Positions 54,840 through 63,480 of a DNA stretch of 64,000 nucleotides are shown piece after piece. The number at the start of each line of letters is the position of its first letter. Within the stretch, counting starts at the first letter, position 1. The notes under the pieces were generated by a model, which saw only the letters and a list, made by a program, of their open reading frames with translations, was not told the origin of the DNA and did no database searches. Origin of the DNA: Labilibaculum antarcticum (GTDB lineage Bacteria > Bacteroidota > Bacteroidia > Bacteroidales > Marinifilaceae); the NCBI RefSeq assembly GCF_002356295.1, contig NZ_AP018042.1:248001-312000 (forward strand), given 5' to 3'. Position numbers and translations under genes: made by a program.

Positions 54840-55949
54840 TTAATCATTCAGAACAGCAGCTCTAAATTCCTTAATTCTCTGTTCTTCCTCCTTTTTGCAG
54901 ATCAACAAAACATCATTGTCTTCAACCACAATACAATCGTTCAAACCTTGAATCACTACTTTTTTATTCTTTGGCATGTTCACAATACAATTGCTTGATT
55001 CAAAAACATGAACTTTTTCGCCAACTACAGTATTTCCCTGTTCACAACGTTCGCGCTTTTCCCAAAGCGATCCCCAGGTACCCAAATCAGACCATCCAAA
55101 ATCAGCTGGCTGAACATAGATGTTATCCGCCTTTTCCATGATGCCATAATCAATGGAGATCTTCATGCATGTTGGAAACATTTCGTCGATAAAGGCTTGC
55201 TCTTTGTTTGTATTGTAAACAGCTGCCCCCTTTTGAAATAGCTCAGCCACTTCAGGCAAGTCCTTTTCGAAAGCTTTTACAATGCTCTTTAGCGACCACA
55301 AGAAAATACCAGAGTTCCAATAATAGTTTCCTGCAGCTAAATATTCTTTCGCTGTAACAAGATCAGGTTTTTCTTTAAAAGCGATTACGTTTAACGGATT
55401 GTCTGTTATCGCTTGTCTGTTATCGGTTTCAAAATTCTTACTTATTAATTTTTCATTATTAATTGAATCGGCTTGAATGTATCCATAACCTGTTTCGGGA
55501 CGGTGAGGCTGAATGCCCAAAGTTAGTAGAGTGTCATTGTTCACTGTAAATTCCAAACCATTTTTGATGACACGAATAAACTCCGCCTCATTGGTAATCA
55601 AATGATCCGACGGAGCTACCACCATATTGGCATCAGGATTCAATCCTTTTATTTTGTAAGCTGCATAAGCGATACAGGGTGCTGTGTTTCGCATGCATGG
55701 CTCCAATAATATGTTGCTCTCCAACAATTCAGGACATTGTTCTGTTACCAATGCTTTGTACTTGGCTGAAGTCACAATCAGAATGTTCTCAGCCGGAGCA
55801 ATTGTTTTGAAACGAGCTACGGTTTGCTGCAACAGCGTTTTTCCAATTCCCAAAACATCTAAAAACTGCTTTGGCTTTTCTTCTGTACTCATCGGCCAAA
55901 AACGGGAACCGACTCCCCCGGCCATGATAACTATGTAGTTGTTGTTCAT
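54840..55949 (-). CDS. manC: mannose-1-phosphate guanylyltransferase
   Basis: A 369-residue cytoplasmic enzyme making GDP-mannose from GTP and mannose 1-phosphate for surface glycans. IMAGGVGSRFWPMSTEEKPKQFLDVLG (about 8-34) is the nucleotide site, then VVAPSDHLI, FKEKPD, YYWNSGIFLW and SIDYGIMEKADNIYVQPADFGWSDLGTW. The C-terminal isomerase half of bifunctional ManC is absent, as is usual in Bacteroidota. It is the last gene of the minus-strand sugar-nucleotide block, separated from rfbB by the four-helix-bundle insertion. Confidence 0.94.
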   Translation of the reverse strand: MNNNYIVIMAGGVGSRFWPMSTEEKPKQFLDVLGIGKTLLQQTVARFKTIAPAENILIVTSAKYKALVTEQCPELLESNILLEPCMRNTAPCIAYAAYKIKGLNPDANMVVAPSDHLITNEAEFIRVIKNGLEFTVNNDTLLTLGIQPHRPETGYGYIQADSINNEKLISKNFETDNRQAITDNPLNVIAFKEKPDLVTAKEYLAAGNYYWNSGIFLWSLKSIVKAFEKDLPEVAELFQKGAAVYNTNKEQAFIDEMFPTCMKISIDYGIMEKADNIYVQPADFGWSDLGTWGSLWEKRERCEQGNTVVGEKVHVFESSNCIVNMPKNKKVVIQGLNDCIVVEDNDVLLICKKEEEQRIKEFRAAVLND

Positions 55950-55992
55950 TTATTTCTAGAATTAGGCGTTAGCAATAGCGCTATTTTACGAA

Positions 55993-56042
55993 TGGTTAAA
56001 CGGACTAAGGGTCGAAGAATCAAAGAGTCAAACAGTCGAATA
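55993..56042 (+). repeat. 8-bp repeat array, forward orientation, beside copy 2
   Basis: Units such as GGTCGAAG, AATCAAAG, AGTCAAAC and AGTCGAAT adjoin the stop of the second four-helix-bundle gene. They are opposite in orientation to the array at 56401-56447. Confidence 0.85.
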
Positions 56043-56399
56043 CTATTTTTTGCATAGATACTTCATCAAATTGCTTATTGCACCTGATAAATTACTGGAA
56101 CGTACTCTTAGTTCCTGGGCTTTTTCTATAGTAAGGTAATTAAGGTCTTCAGCCAAATAAAGCATGCTACGCACCTCACCTGATGAGGCTTTTGCAATAT
56201 CCAGAAATCTTTTGAATTCAGCATCTGAGTTCCGTTCAAAACCTTCTGCAATATTGTTCATGACAGATACTGAAGCTCTTTGAATTTGATCCCGAAAACC
56301 AAAATCTCTGTTTTCTTTCAATATTAAATAAACGTCACCAACAAGTACTCTGGCATCCTGCCAAATTTTTAAATCTTCAAACTTCTCGACATTTGCCAT
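56043..56399 (-). CDS. four-helix-bundle protein (S23 / 23S rRNA IVS type), copy 2
   Basis: A 118-residue paralogue of the protein at 47637-47996. The stretch DQIQRASVSVMNNIAEGFER through AEDL is almost identical, while the ends diverge (VEKFEDLKIWQDARVLVGDVYLILKENRDFGF). It lies between manC and rfbB, so it interrupts a sugar-nucleotide operon. Arrays of 8-bp repeats flank it in opposite orientation within a few bases of start and stop. The function is not established; mobile or repeat-linked spread is inferred from the two copies. Confidence 0.92.
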   Translation of the reverse strand: MANVEKFEDLKIWQDARVLVGDVYLILKENRDFGFRDQIQRASVSVMNNIAEGFERNSDAEFKRFLDIAKASSGEVRSMLYLAEDLNYLTIEKAQELRVRSSNLSGAISNLMKYLCKK

Positions 56400-56400
56400 G

Positions 56401-56447
56401 CTAACGACTTTTTGACTGTTCGACTCTTGGACTTTTATACTTTACGA
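56401..56447 (-). repeat. 8-bp repeat array, reverse orientation, beside copy 2
   Basis: Units TTTTGACT, GTTCGACT, CTTGGACT, TTTATACT and TTACGACT lie between the start of the four-helix-bundle gene and the stop of rfbB. They complete the inverted pair with 55993-56042. Confidence 0.84.
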
Positions 56448-57491
56448 CTTATACATCTCCGCGTAGTATTTCTCGTATTCTCCACTGGTGATGTTCTCCA
56501 TCCATTCCTTATTCTCCAGATACCACTTTACGGTTTCCTCAATTCCCTCTTCGAATTGCAAAGATGGCTCCCAACCTAATTCTTCTTTCAATTTGGTCGA
56601 ATCAATTGCGTAACGCAAATCATGACCGGCACGATCGGTAACATAGGTAATCAGTTTTTCAGATTCGCCTTCTTCACGACCCAATAATCTGTCGACGGTT
56701 TTAATCATCACTTTGATCAGATCAATGTTCGTCCATTCGTTGAATCCACCAATGTTATAGGTATCTCCTACTTTTCCTTCATGGAAAATCACATCAATGG
56801 CTCTGGCGTGATCTTCCACATACAACCAATCTCTAACATTTAGACCCTTTCCATAAACCGGAAGTGCTTTGTTGTTACAGATGTTGTTGATGAACAAAGG
56901 AATCAATTTTTCAGGAAACTGATAAGAACCATAGTTGTTCGAACAGTTGGAAATTACGGTTGGCAATCCAAAGGTATCCTGAAATGATCTCACGAAATGA
57001 TCCGAAGAAGCTTTGGATGCTGAATAAGGTGAGTGAGGATCGTAAGCTGTTGTTTCCAAAAAGAATCCTTCTTCCCCTAAAGAGCCGTACACTTCATCCG
57101 TAGATACATGGTAGAACAATTTCCCTTCGTAATTTCCTTCCCAGGCAAACTTTGCTGCCTGCAATAAACTCAATGTTCCCATTACATTGGTTTGTGCAAA
57201 GGAAAATGGATCTTTAATCGAACGATCAACATGAGACTCGGCAGCCAAATGAATCACACTTTCAATTTTATAGTCAAGAAAGATCTTCTGAACCTTTTCG
57301 AAATCACAGATATCGCATTTTACGAATTCGTAATTTTCTTTGTCTTCAATGTCTTTTAGGTTGGCCAAATTTCCTGCATAGGTCAAGACATCCATGTTAA
57401 TAATTTTATAATCAGGATATTTATTGACCAACAAACGAACAAGGTGCGAACCGATAAATCCGGCACCTCCGGTAACTAGGATTGATTTCAT
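56442..57491 (-). CDS. rfbB: dTDP-glucose 4,6-dehydratase
   Basis: Second step of dTDP-L-rhamnose synthesis, 349 residues from the ATG at 57491; seven upstream codons (MVLICKN) lack family similarity. GGAGFIG binds NAD, HLAAESHVDRSI, YHVSTDEVYGSLG and YSASKASSDHFV give the catalytic residues, and NCSNNYGSYQFPEKLIPL the substrate site. Its stop codon lies inside the reverse 8-bp array (56442 versus 56401-56447). Confidence 0.96.
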   Translation of the reverse strand: MKSILVTGGAGFIGSHLVRLLVNKYPDYKIINMDVLTYAGNLANLKDIEDKENYEFVKCDICDFEKVQKIFLDYKIESVIHLAAESHVDRSIKDPFSFAQTNVMGTLSLLQAAKFAWEGNYEGKLFYHVSTDEVYGSLGEEGFFLETTAYDPHSPYSASKASSDHFVRSFQDTFGLPTVISNCSNNYGSYQFPEKLIPLFINNICNNKALPVYGKGLNVRDWLYVEDHARAIDVIFHEGKVGDTYNIGGFNEWTNIDLIKVMIKTVDRLLGREEGESEKLITYVTDRAGHDLRYAIDSTKLKEELGWEPSLQFEEGIEETVKWYLENKEWMENITSGEYEKYYAEMYKS

Positions 57492-57494
57492 ATT

Positions 57495-57645
57495 TTTACA
57501 AATTAAAACCACAAATTACACCAATTTCACAAATTATAATATTCTAAAATTTGTATTCATTAGTGTCATTTGCTGTTATTTCATTAATTTCGGTTACAAA
57601 ATATTTAAACCACTGATTTCACAAATTAAAAAGAAAACATCGCAA
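57495..57645. repeat. ATTTGTG-type repeat between rfbB and rfbD
   Basis: CCACAAATTACACC and TTTCACAAATTA occur twice near 57508-57535, and TTCACAAATTAA again near 57618. Between these lies the reverse form TTTGTATTCATTAGTGTC. This is the same family as around the GxxExxY gene, but with no gene inside. The whole gap from 57492 to 57699 holds nothing else. Confidence 0.75.
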
Positions 57646-57699
57646 ACAATACTTACTCCTCTTGAAATCATACTTCTTTTAAACACTCGTAATTCGTGG

Positions 57700-58563
57700 C
57701 TATTCCATTAATTTCTCAATACATATTTTTAAAGAATCTCTCCAATAAGGAACTTCAATTCCAAAAACCGCTTTGATCTTTGCCTTGTTTAGTACTGAAT
57801 AATGTGGTCGTTGCGCCGGAGTTGGGTAGTCTTTCGTTTCAATTGGATTTACAATACAATCTACATTTCCCATTTCCATGATCGCTTTGGAAAAATCGAA
57901 CCAGGAAGCAACACCTTCATTCGAGAAATGATATACCTTCCCTTTTTGATCCATTTTATCTTCTTTGGAAAAAATCTCCAGACATACATTAGCTAAATCT
58001 CTTGCATAAGTAGGAGTTCCTACCTGATCAAAGATCACACCTAGTTCAGCTCTTTCAGCTCCCAAACGAAGCATGGTTTTCACAAAATTGTTCCCGAACG
58101 AAGAATACAACCATGACGTTCGAATTACAATAGATTCAGACGAAGAAGTAAGAACAAACTCCTCCCCTTTTCTTTTTGTCTTTCCGTACACCCCGATTGG
58201 TGATACTTCACAATCTTCTGAGTAAGGAAAATGAGCAGTTCCATCAAAAACGTAATCTGTAGAAATGTGAATCAGTTTCAAATTCTGAGCTTCAGCAATA
58301 GCCACCAAATTCCCGACAGCAGTTGCATTTACCAATTCAGCAGTTTTAGAATCTTCTTCTGCCTTATCCACAGCCGTATAAGCTGCACAGTTAATGATTC
58401 CTTTTATTTGATTTTCGCTTACGAACCGGGCAAGCATTTCTCTATTGCAAATGTCTAATTCCGGTAGATCGGAAAAAACAAATTCCAAATTTGAAAATGA
58501 TGCACTAAGCTCATTTATTTCTGAACCCAATTGACCATTTGCACCACATATCAATATTCGCAT
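57700..58563 (-). CDS. rfbD: dTDP-4-dehydrorhamnose reductase
   Basis: Final step to dTDP-L-rhamnose, 287 residues. CGANGQLGSEI is the cofactor site, NCAAYTAVDKAEED and STDYVFDGTAHFPYSEDCEVSPIGVYGKTKRKGEE give the Thr/Tyr/Lys active site, and RTSWLYSSFGNNFVKTMLRL follows. It overlaps the 3' end of rfbC by 13 bases. The normal length and all motifs indicate a working enzyme. Confidence 0.96.
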   Translation of the reverse strand: MRILICGANGQLGSEINELSASFSNLEFVFSDLPELDICNREMLARFVSENQIKGIINCAAYTAVDKAEEDSKTAELVNATAVGNLVAIAEAQNLKLIHISTDYVFDGTAHFPYSEDCEVSPIGVYGKTKRKGEEFVLTSSSESIVIRTSWLYSSFGNNFVKTMLRLGAERAELGVIFDQVGTPTYARDLANVCLEIFSKEDKMDQKGKVYHFSNEGVASWFDFSKAIMEMGNVDCIVNPIETKDYPTPAQRPHYSVLNKAKIKAVFGIEVPYWRDSLKICIEKLME

Positions 58564-59126
58564 AATTCCATTTTTAAAGTAAAAGGATTTTCAGTCTCAC
58601 ACAATGGCAATAATTGCAGATCTTTTCCCGACAATTGAACTTCTTCTGCTGCAATTTGCCAATCAACAGCAATCTCTTCATCATTCCAGGCAATGCCTGA
58701 ATCGTGATTAGGAGCATACCAGTTATCAACTTTATAGGCGAAAGTTGCTTTCTCACTCAATACTACAAAGCCATGTGCAAATCCTCTGGGAACAAACAAC
58801 TGTCGTTTGTTTTCCCCGTTCAATTTCACCGCTACATATTTTTTATACGTTGCTGAATCTTTTCGAAGATCTACCGCTACATCCAATACTTCTCCCTCTA
58901 TACAACGAACCAATTTGGCTTGATTGAAAGGAGGTTTTTGAAAATGCAAACCTCTCAACACTCCTCTTGATGATTTTGATTCATTGTCCTGAACAAAATC
59001 AACTTTCCCTATGTTTTCTTCAAACTCTTTCTGATTGAAAGATTCAAAAAAGTAGCCTCTATCATCCCCAAACACTTTAGGTTCGATGATGACTACTTCG
59101 GGTATTTCTGTTTTTATAAAATTCAT
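58551..59126 (-). CDS. rfbC: dTDP-4-dehydrorhamnose 3,5-epimerase
   Basis: Third step of dTDP-L-rhamnose synthesis, 191 residues from the ATG at 59126 (MNFIKTEIPEVVIIEP). The frame is open for 14 more codons, but these are repeat-derived. FGDDRGYFFESFNQKEF, RGVLRGLHFQKPPFNQAKLVRC with the catalytic His, and FVPRGFAHGFVVLSEKATFAYKVDNWYAPNHDSGI are intact. It sits between the GxxExxY insertion and rfbD. Confidence 0.96.
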   Translation of the reverse strand: MNFIKTEIPEVVIIEPKVFGDDRGYFFESFNQKEFEENIGKVDFVQDNESKSSRGVLRGLHFQKPPFNQAKLVRCIEGEVLDVAVDLRKDSATYKKYVAVKLNGENKRQLFVPRGFAHGFVVLSEKATFAYKVDNWYAPNHDSGIAWNDEEIAVDWQIAAEEVQLSGKDLQLLPLCETENPFTLKMELCEY

Positions 59127-59144
59127 AGTTTTTTTTTCAACCAC

Positions 59145-59235
59145 TTTTAAATTCAAAATAACAACCACAAATTTCTCAAATTACACAGATTAAATTCATT
59201 TGTGCTCATTCGTGTAATTTGTGATTCATTAACTT
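59145..59235. repeat. ATTTGTG-type repeat, downstream side of the GxxExxY gene
   Basis: ACCACAAATTTCTCAAATTACAC is followed 15 bases later by the reverse TTTGTGCTCATTCGTGTAAT and TTGTGATTC, so the block itself folds into a long imperfect hairpin. It lies between rfbC and the GxxExxY stop codon. Confidence 0.78.
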
Positions 59236-59239
59236 TTAA

Positions 59240-59617
59240 CTACAAAATGAATCTTTTGTACTGCAAACTTGTTGCTCCAAAATTGATTAATAGCCCTACT
59301 CTTTTACCCGTAGCCTTCAAATAATTTAAAACTTGAGCAGTATGAATATCATCCAAAGTTTTTACAGCCTTTAACTCAACAATAACTTCATCAAAACAAA
59401 GAAAATCAGCGTAATATTTCTTATCAAGCTGATTTCCTTTATATACAATTCCAAGTTCTACCTCTCTTTCAAAATCAATCTCTTTTTCTACTAATTCTAT
59501 TTCCAGAGCTTCTTGATAAACCGCTTCCAAAAAACCACATCCGAGTTCTGAATGAACTTCCATACAACTACCAATAATTTTGTAGCATTCTTTCTTCAGA
59601 ATATAGTCTTGCTTCAT
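59240..59617 (-). CDS. GxxExxY protein (PD-(D/E)XK nuclease-like)
   Basis: A 125-residue protein from the ATG at 59617; 13 codons upstream come from repeat sequence. The name motif is GFLEAVY in GCGFLEAVYQEALEIEL. The later ADFLCFDEVIVELKAVKTL carries the D...E-x-K pattern of the PD-(D/E)XK nuclease superfamily. The function is unproven. In Bacteroidota such genes often lie in glycan loci or within rRNA. Here it separates rfbA from rfbC in an otherwise standard rhamnose operon and is bordered by ATTTGTG-type repeats on both sides. Confidence 0.9.
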   Translation of the reverse strand: MKQDYILKKECYKIIGSCMEVHSELGCGFLEAVYQEALEIELVEKEIDFEREVELGIVYKGNQLDKKYYADFLCFDEVIVELKAVKTLDDIHTAQVLNYLKATGKRVGLLINFGATSLQYKRFIL

Positions 59618-59624
59618 TTTGTAA

Positions 59625-59790
59625 AAAAGTAAATTTCGAACCACAAATTTCTCCAATTTTCACAAATGAAAAAAGCTTTATTTAAATAAGCAAAATGATC
59701 AATCCTCCATCATAAGGGAGGCAAGACTCCATTTTGACACTTAAAAATTTGTGACAATCAGTGAAATTTGTGGTTAATATTATTTGAGGT
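59625..59790. repeat. ATTTGTG-type repeat, upstream side of the GxxExxY gene
   Basis: GAACCACAAATTTCTCCAAT with TTTCACAAATG at the left and AATTTGTGACAATCAGTGAA with ATTTGTGGTTAAT at the right form an inverted pair about 90 bases apart. Between them is a short GGGAGGC-containing spacer. The right end touches the rfbA stop. Confidence 0.8.
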
Positions 59791-59791
59791 T

Positions 59792-60670
59792 TTATTTGTC
59801 CGCAACAAGATTTAAAAGGTACTGTCCATACCCATTCTTTTTCAATGGCTCGGCCAATGTTTTAACTTGTTCGGCAGTTATGTAACCCATATTGTAGGCT
59901 ATTTCCTCCAGACAAGCCACTTTTAAGCCCTGGCGGGTTTCGATGGTTTCGATAAAACGACCTGCATCTAGTAAAGATTCATGTGTTCCTGTATCCAACC
60001 AGGCATACCCCCTACCCATTAATTCTACTTTTAGTCGACCTTGCTTTAAATATTCCTGATTGACAGTGGTAATTTCCAGCTCGCCACGATGAGAGGGTTT
60101 CACATTTTTTGCGACTTGCACCACATCATTGGAATAAAAATACAAACCAATAACAGCATAATTCGATGCAGGATTCTCTGGTTTCTCCTCTATGGAAGTT
60201 ACTGTTCCATCTTCATCAAAAGCAGCAACGCCATAACGCTCAGGATCTCTTACATAGTATCCAAAAACAGTAGCTTTGCCTTCTTCCTCTACATTTTTAC
60301 GCGCATTTCTCAACATGCCCGTAAGGTTGTGACCGTAGAAAATATTATCTCCCAATACCAAACAAACCGAATCATCGCCAATAAATTCGTCCCCAATGAT
60401 AAAAGCCTGAGCCAATCCATCAGGACTTGGTTGTTCTTTGTAAGATAATTTTAATCCCAAATCTTCACCAGATCCTAATAATTTTTCAAAATTAGGTAGA
60501 TCCTCAGGAGTGGAAATGATAAGTATCTCCTGAATCCCTGCCAGCATTAAAACTGATAATGGATAATAAATCATCGGTTTGTCGTAAACAGGCAAAAGCT
60601 GTTTCGAAACTCCTTTGGTTATTGGATACAAACGGGTTCCGCTGCCTCCTGCTAAAATGATTCCTTTCAT
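59792..60670 (-). CDS. rfbA: glucose-1-phosphate thymidylyltransferase
   Basis: First step of dTDP-L-rhamnose synthesis, 292 residues. [41 protein letters not shown] is the nucleotide and sugar site, then [50 protein letters not shown] and [18 protein letters not shown]. It is the first gene of the minus-strand block rfbA-(GxxExxY)-rfbC-rfbD-rfbB-(four-helix)-manC. Its promoter should lie in 60671-60760. Confidence 0.97.
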   Translation of the reverse strand: MKGIILAGGSGTRLYPITKGVSKQLLPVYDKPMIYYPLSVLMLAGIQEILIISTPEDLPNFEKLLGSGEDLGLKLSYKEQPSPDGLAQAFIIGDEFIGDDSVCLVLGDNIFYGHNLTGMLRNARKNVEEEGKATVFGYYVRDPERYGVAAFDEDGTVTSIEEKPENPASNYAVIGLYFYSNDVVQVAKNVKPSHRGELEITTVNQEYLKQGRLKVELMGRGYAWLDTGTHESLLDAGRFIETIETRQGLKVACLEEIAYNMGYITAEQVKTLAEPLKKNGYGQYLLNLVADK

Positions 60671-61130
60671 ATAATAATGTGTTTTTTAGTTGCTATATCG
60701 TCCCGAAAACTTCCGGGATTACCATGCTAAAATAATCATCCCCTGTGTGTCAAAATCACTTTGGCATGGACGTTTCATGAAATTTTATTTATGATCGTGT
60801 GATACACTAATTCAATATTCTATGCACTGTAAACAGCTTATTTTTATGACCTAAACATCCAATAATTGCTTAATTTTCTCTACTGATTCTCCATTCGAAT
60901 TCAAAACAGCCCCTTACTCCCTACTTTTGAGTCCGATTTGTTTTGTTCTTCTGTGTCAATCCTTGCTTTCAATAGGGCTGAAACCCTCCTTCCTATCCAT
61001 CATCTGCAAATTTCAGACATCTCCCGAAAAAGAAAATCAAATTTACGGACAAATTCAACAGCCTACAAATTTCCAACTATCTATATTAACCTTCCATTCT
61101 TCGTAGTTTTCCCTAGAATTTCTACTTAGG
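60671..61130. other. gap upstream of rfbA, no gene seen
   Basis: Contains an inverted CCCGAAAACTTCCGGG near 60705 and the rfbA promoter region. Short frames here are low-quality and overlap repeats. I see no conserved product. Confidence 0.4.
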
Positions 61131-61169
61131 GACTGTCTTTGCGAGGAGGAACGACGTGGCAATCTGTTT
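61131..61169 (+). repeat. GCGAGGAGG-type dispersed repeat, copy 1
   Basis: GACTGTCTTT is followed by GCGAGGAGGAACGACGTGGC and AATCTGTT. The same block lies at 62084-62120 and, inverted and diverged, at 54745-54830. It is a widespread bacterial intergenic repeat type. Confidence 0.85.
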
Positions 61170-61633
61170 CAATCTTGCAGAAATGTTGCTTGACTGTTCG
61201 ACCATTCCACCCTATTTGTTCAAGCATTTCTGCATCCCCGATGCTAAAGTACGGGGCAAAATAAATAGGCGGGAGGCTATTTCATTGAATTTCTTTACAC
61301 TTGATCCTTCTATTTCTTCCTTTTGGCGCTTCGCCCAAACCCGACTTCATTTTTGTCTTAATACAAAAACGAAGCAAAAAGATCAAGACCTCGACAATCG
61401 GTGACCCATTACGCCTCAAAGGCTAAAAAAAAGTAATGTTTAAAAAATGATTCATCCTATTTTCCTTTTTCGAATACTGGTCATTTTCCAGCTTACTGCT
61501 TCTATCAAAAATGAAGTCCATTTTTAAAACGGATTTTTTTCTTCACGACTTTTTCTGCTATGGGGACCCCTCCCGAAAGCTTTCGGGATGCCTTGTCCAT
61601 GTCGAACGGCCCTGTTTGAACATTTGAATTATT

Positions 61634-61740
61634 AATTTGTTAGGGATCCTTCGTCGCTTCGCTTCGCTCAGGATGACGTGCAATGATGATCATTCTTTCC
61701 TTAACCCTTAATTTGTGAAACTTTGTGGAATTTGTGGTTT
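61634..61740 (+). repeat. GGATCCTTCGTCGC repeat, copy 1 of 3
   Basis: TTTGTTAGGGATCCTTCGTC, TTCGCTCAGGATGACGTGC, AATGATGATCATTCTTTCC and then AATTTGTG units. Copies also lie at 62243-62352 and 62405-62512, the last two 162 bases apart. Confidence 0.87.
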
Positions 61741-61764
61741 CATTTTTTTCCTTTATCCTTGTTT

Positions 61765-61986
61765 CCCTTTAGCCTTTATGTCTCTTCTTTCTCCTCAAGC
61801 CAGAGGGGCTCTTACATTTTTCCGATGAAAAAGTAAGCAAAAAATCCTCGGTGGCGTCCTCAACCACCCATTAAAGCTCGAAGGCTAAACAAAAGAAACT
61901 CGCTTCGCTCAGACAGTCTTTTGTTTCACGCCTTCTTCACCAAATGGGTCCCGGTCTCCGGACTAAATTCCGAATCCTCCTTATTG
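61765..61986 (+). repeat. mixed repeat block with the second copy of the 60-bp repeat
   Basis: AAGCCAGAGGGGCTC, ATTAAAGCTCGAAGGCTAAA and, at 61927-61986, AAATGGGTCCCGGTCTCCGG with CCGAATCCTCC as at 52747-52806. There is no gene. Confidence 0.75.
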
Positions 61987-62083
61987 AGATTTGTGGAATT
62001 TGTAAAATTTGTGGTTTTCCTTTTTTTATGCGGTATTTGCGTCCAATTATTAATTTCTAATTGTTAATTCTTAATTTGTTAAT

Positions 62084-62120
62084 GGCTGTCTTTGCGAGGA
62101 GGAACGACGTGGCAATCTGT
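62084..62120 (+). repeat. GCGAGGAGG-type dispersed repeat, copy 2
   Basis: Same 20-base core GCGAGGAGGAACGACGTGGC and AATCTGTT tail as at 61131, with a TTTTGCAG extension. Confidence 0.85.
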
Positions 62121-62242
62121 TCCCATTTTGCAGAATATAAAACTTTAACCTTTACACTTAATTTGTGTTCATTTGTGAAATTTTGGTTTTCCTCTTTTTT
62201 CCTTTACCCTTTATCCTTGTTTCACTTTACCCTTGTTTTCCT

Positions 62243-62512
62243 TAATTTGTTAGGGATCCTTCGTCGATTCGCTTCCCTCAGAATGACGTGCAATGATGAT
62301 CATTCTTTCCTTTAGATTTAATTTGTGAAAATTTGTAGAATTTGTGGTTTTCCATTTTTTTCCCTTTACACTTTAACCTTGTTTCACTTTACCCTTGTTT
62401 TCCTTAATTTGTTAGGGATCCTTCGTCGCTTCGCTTCCCTCAGGATGACGTGCAATGATGATCATTCTTTCCTTTACCCTTAATTTGTGTTCATTTGTGG
62501 AATTTGTGGTTC
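62243..62512 (+). repeat. GGATCCTTCGTCGC repeat, copies 2 and 3
   Basis: Two copies starting at 62243 and 62405 share about 108 bases, including the ATGATGATCATTCTTTCC palindromic piece and a tail of AATTTGTGGAATTTGTGG-type units. A TTTACCCTTGTTTTCC spacer separates them. Confidence 0.87.
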
Positions 62513-62569
62513 CTTTTTTTTTCCTTTAGCCTTGTTTCCCTTTCCCTTAAACTGTACGTTTTCATAAAA

Positions 62570-62592
62570 AATCCCCCTTTCTCAAGGGGGAT
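62570..62592 (-). terminator. hairpin with poly-T on the minus strand
   Basis: The stem ATCCCCCTT/AAGGGGGAT encloses the loop TCTC, with a run of T on the minus-strand side. It lies about 150 bases past the stop of the DUF6261 gene and is its probable terminator. Confidence 0.62.
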
Positions 62593-62673
62593 GTTCTGTT
62601 ACAAATGAAATGGTATAACTTAAAATTTCGAGGAGTCATAAATACTAACAAAATGATATTACTTTTGCTAGTA

Positions 62674-62746
62674 AGCCGAGGCCCTCAATTCCCGTTTTAA
62701 ACTTTCGCCGGTTTACTGGAGAATTTAAGGAGCCTCGGCTTTTTAT
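62674..62746. other. long-loop hairpin at the 3' end of the DUF6261 gene
   Basis: AGCCGAGGC and GCCTCGGCT pair over a 49-base loop, followed on the plus strand by TTTTT. The right arm lies within three bases of the DUF6261 stop. On the plus strand it looks like a terminator, but no plus-strand gene ends here. Confidence 0.5.
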
Positions 62747-63480
62747 TCTGCCTCAGTTTTTTCGACTGCTGAATTCTCGTTTTTGGTTTTTCGAGTGCGT
62801 GCAGCAGCCAAATACCTTTGCGTACAATCGTTGCTAAAAGTAGCAATCTGAGTGTAAGCAACATCCGGGCTAATACGATTCAACACCTCAACGGCCTCGA
62901 ACAATTCTTCACAAGCCGTTTGCAATTCCTGATAAACAGTAGCCATATCGTAAACAGTCTGATTGTTATTCGTATTTGATTTCTCTTCCAACATCTGATC
63001 GTAAACAGCATTGTCGGCTACCATATCCTGATACCAATCATTGGCTGATAAACTGGTGATTAGGGCTTGATTCTCTTCCGAACTCAATTCCTTGACTAAA
63101 CTGGCCATTTTTGCCGATTGCACTTTCTTCCCTCCATTTTGCAAAGTCCAGCCATGACCTTTAATGATGAGGATTATTTTTTCGGCAGCCGCAAGCATAC
63201 TTTCATCCTTACGGTGAGTAAAAGCTTCCATCAAATTGCGGAAAGCAAGAAAAGATTCATCACGACGATGATCTTTCACATTCAACCATTCGGTATATTC
63301 ACTCGAACGACTTCGATTCGAAGCTGCAAGAGCTTCCTCTAACTTTAAACTTAATTTCCCGGCTGGATCTTTTACAGGCAAAGCCTCTAAATTCAACGAG
63401 CTAAGGAACGTTTTAATTTCGTTGCAATACCCCAACAATTCGTTGATACGCAGAAAACTAAAAATCATTTTAACAAACAT
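62743..63480 (-). CDS. DUF6261 family protein
   Basis: A 245-residue, mostly helical soluble protein without signal peptide. It resembles the DUF6261 family of Bacteroidota: AFRNLMEAFTHRKDESMLAAAEKIILIIKGHGWTLQNGGKKVQSAKMASLVKELSSEENQALITSL is the core segment. The C terminus is charged and low-complexity (ARTRKTKNENSAVEKTEAE). The function is unknown; family members are often in multiple copies and variable in number between strains. It is isolated, with repeat DNA on one side and a gene-free end of the window on the other. Confidence 0.72.
   Translation of the reverse strand: MFVKMIFSFLRINELLGYCNEIKTFLSSLNLEALPVKDPAGKLSLKLEEALAASNRSRSSEYTEWLNVKDHRRDESFLAFRNLMEAFTHRKDESMLAAAEKIILIIKGHGWTLQNGGKKVQSAKMASLVKELSSEENQALITSLSANDWYQDMVADNAVYDQMLEEKSNTNNNQTVYDMATVYQELQTACEELFEAVEVLNRISPDVAYTQIATFSNDCTQRYLAAARTRKTKNENSAVEKTEAE

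Noticed and set aside
54472-54843. 123-codon plus-strand frame
   Set aside because: It runs out of phase over the 45-residue gene, its terminator and a REP-like repeat.
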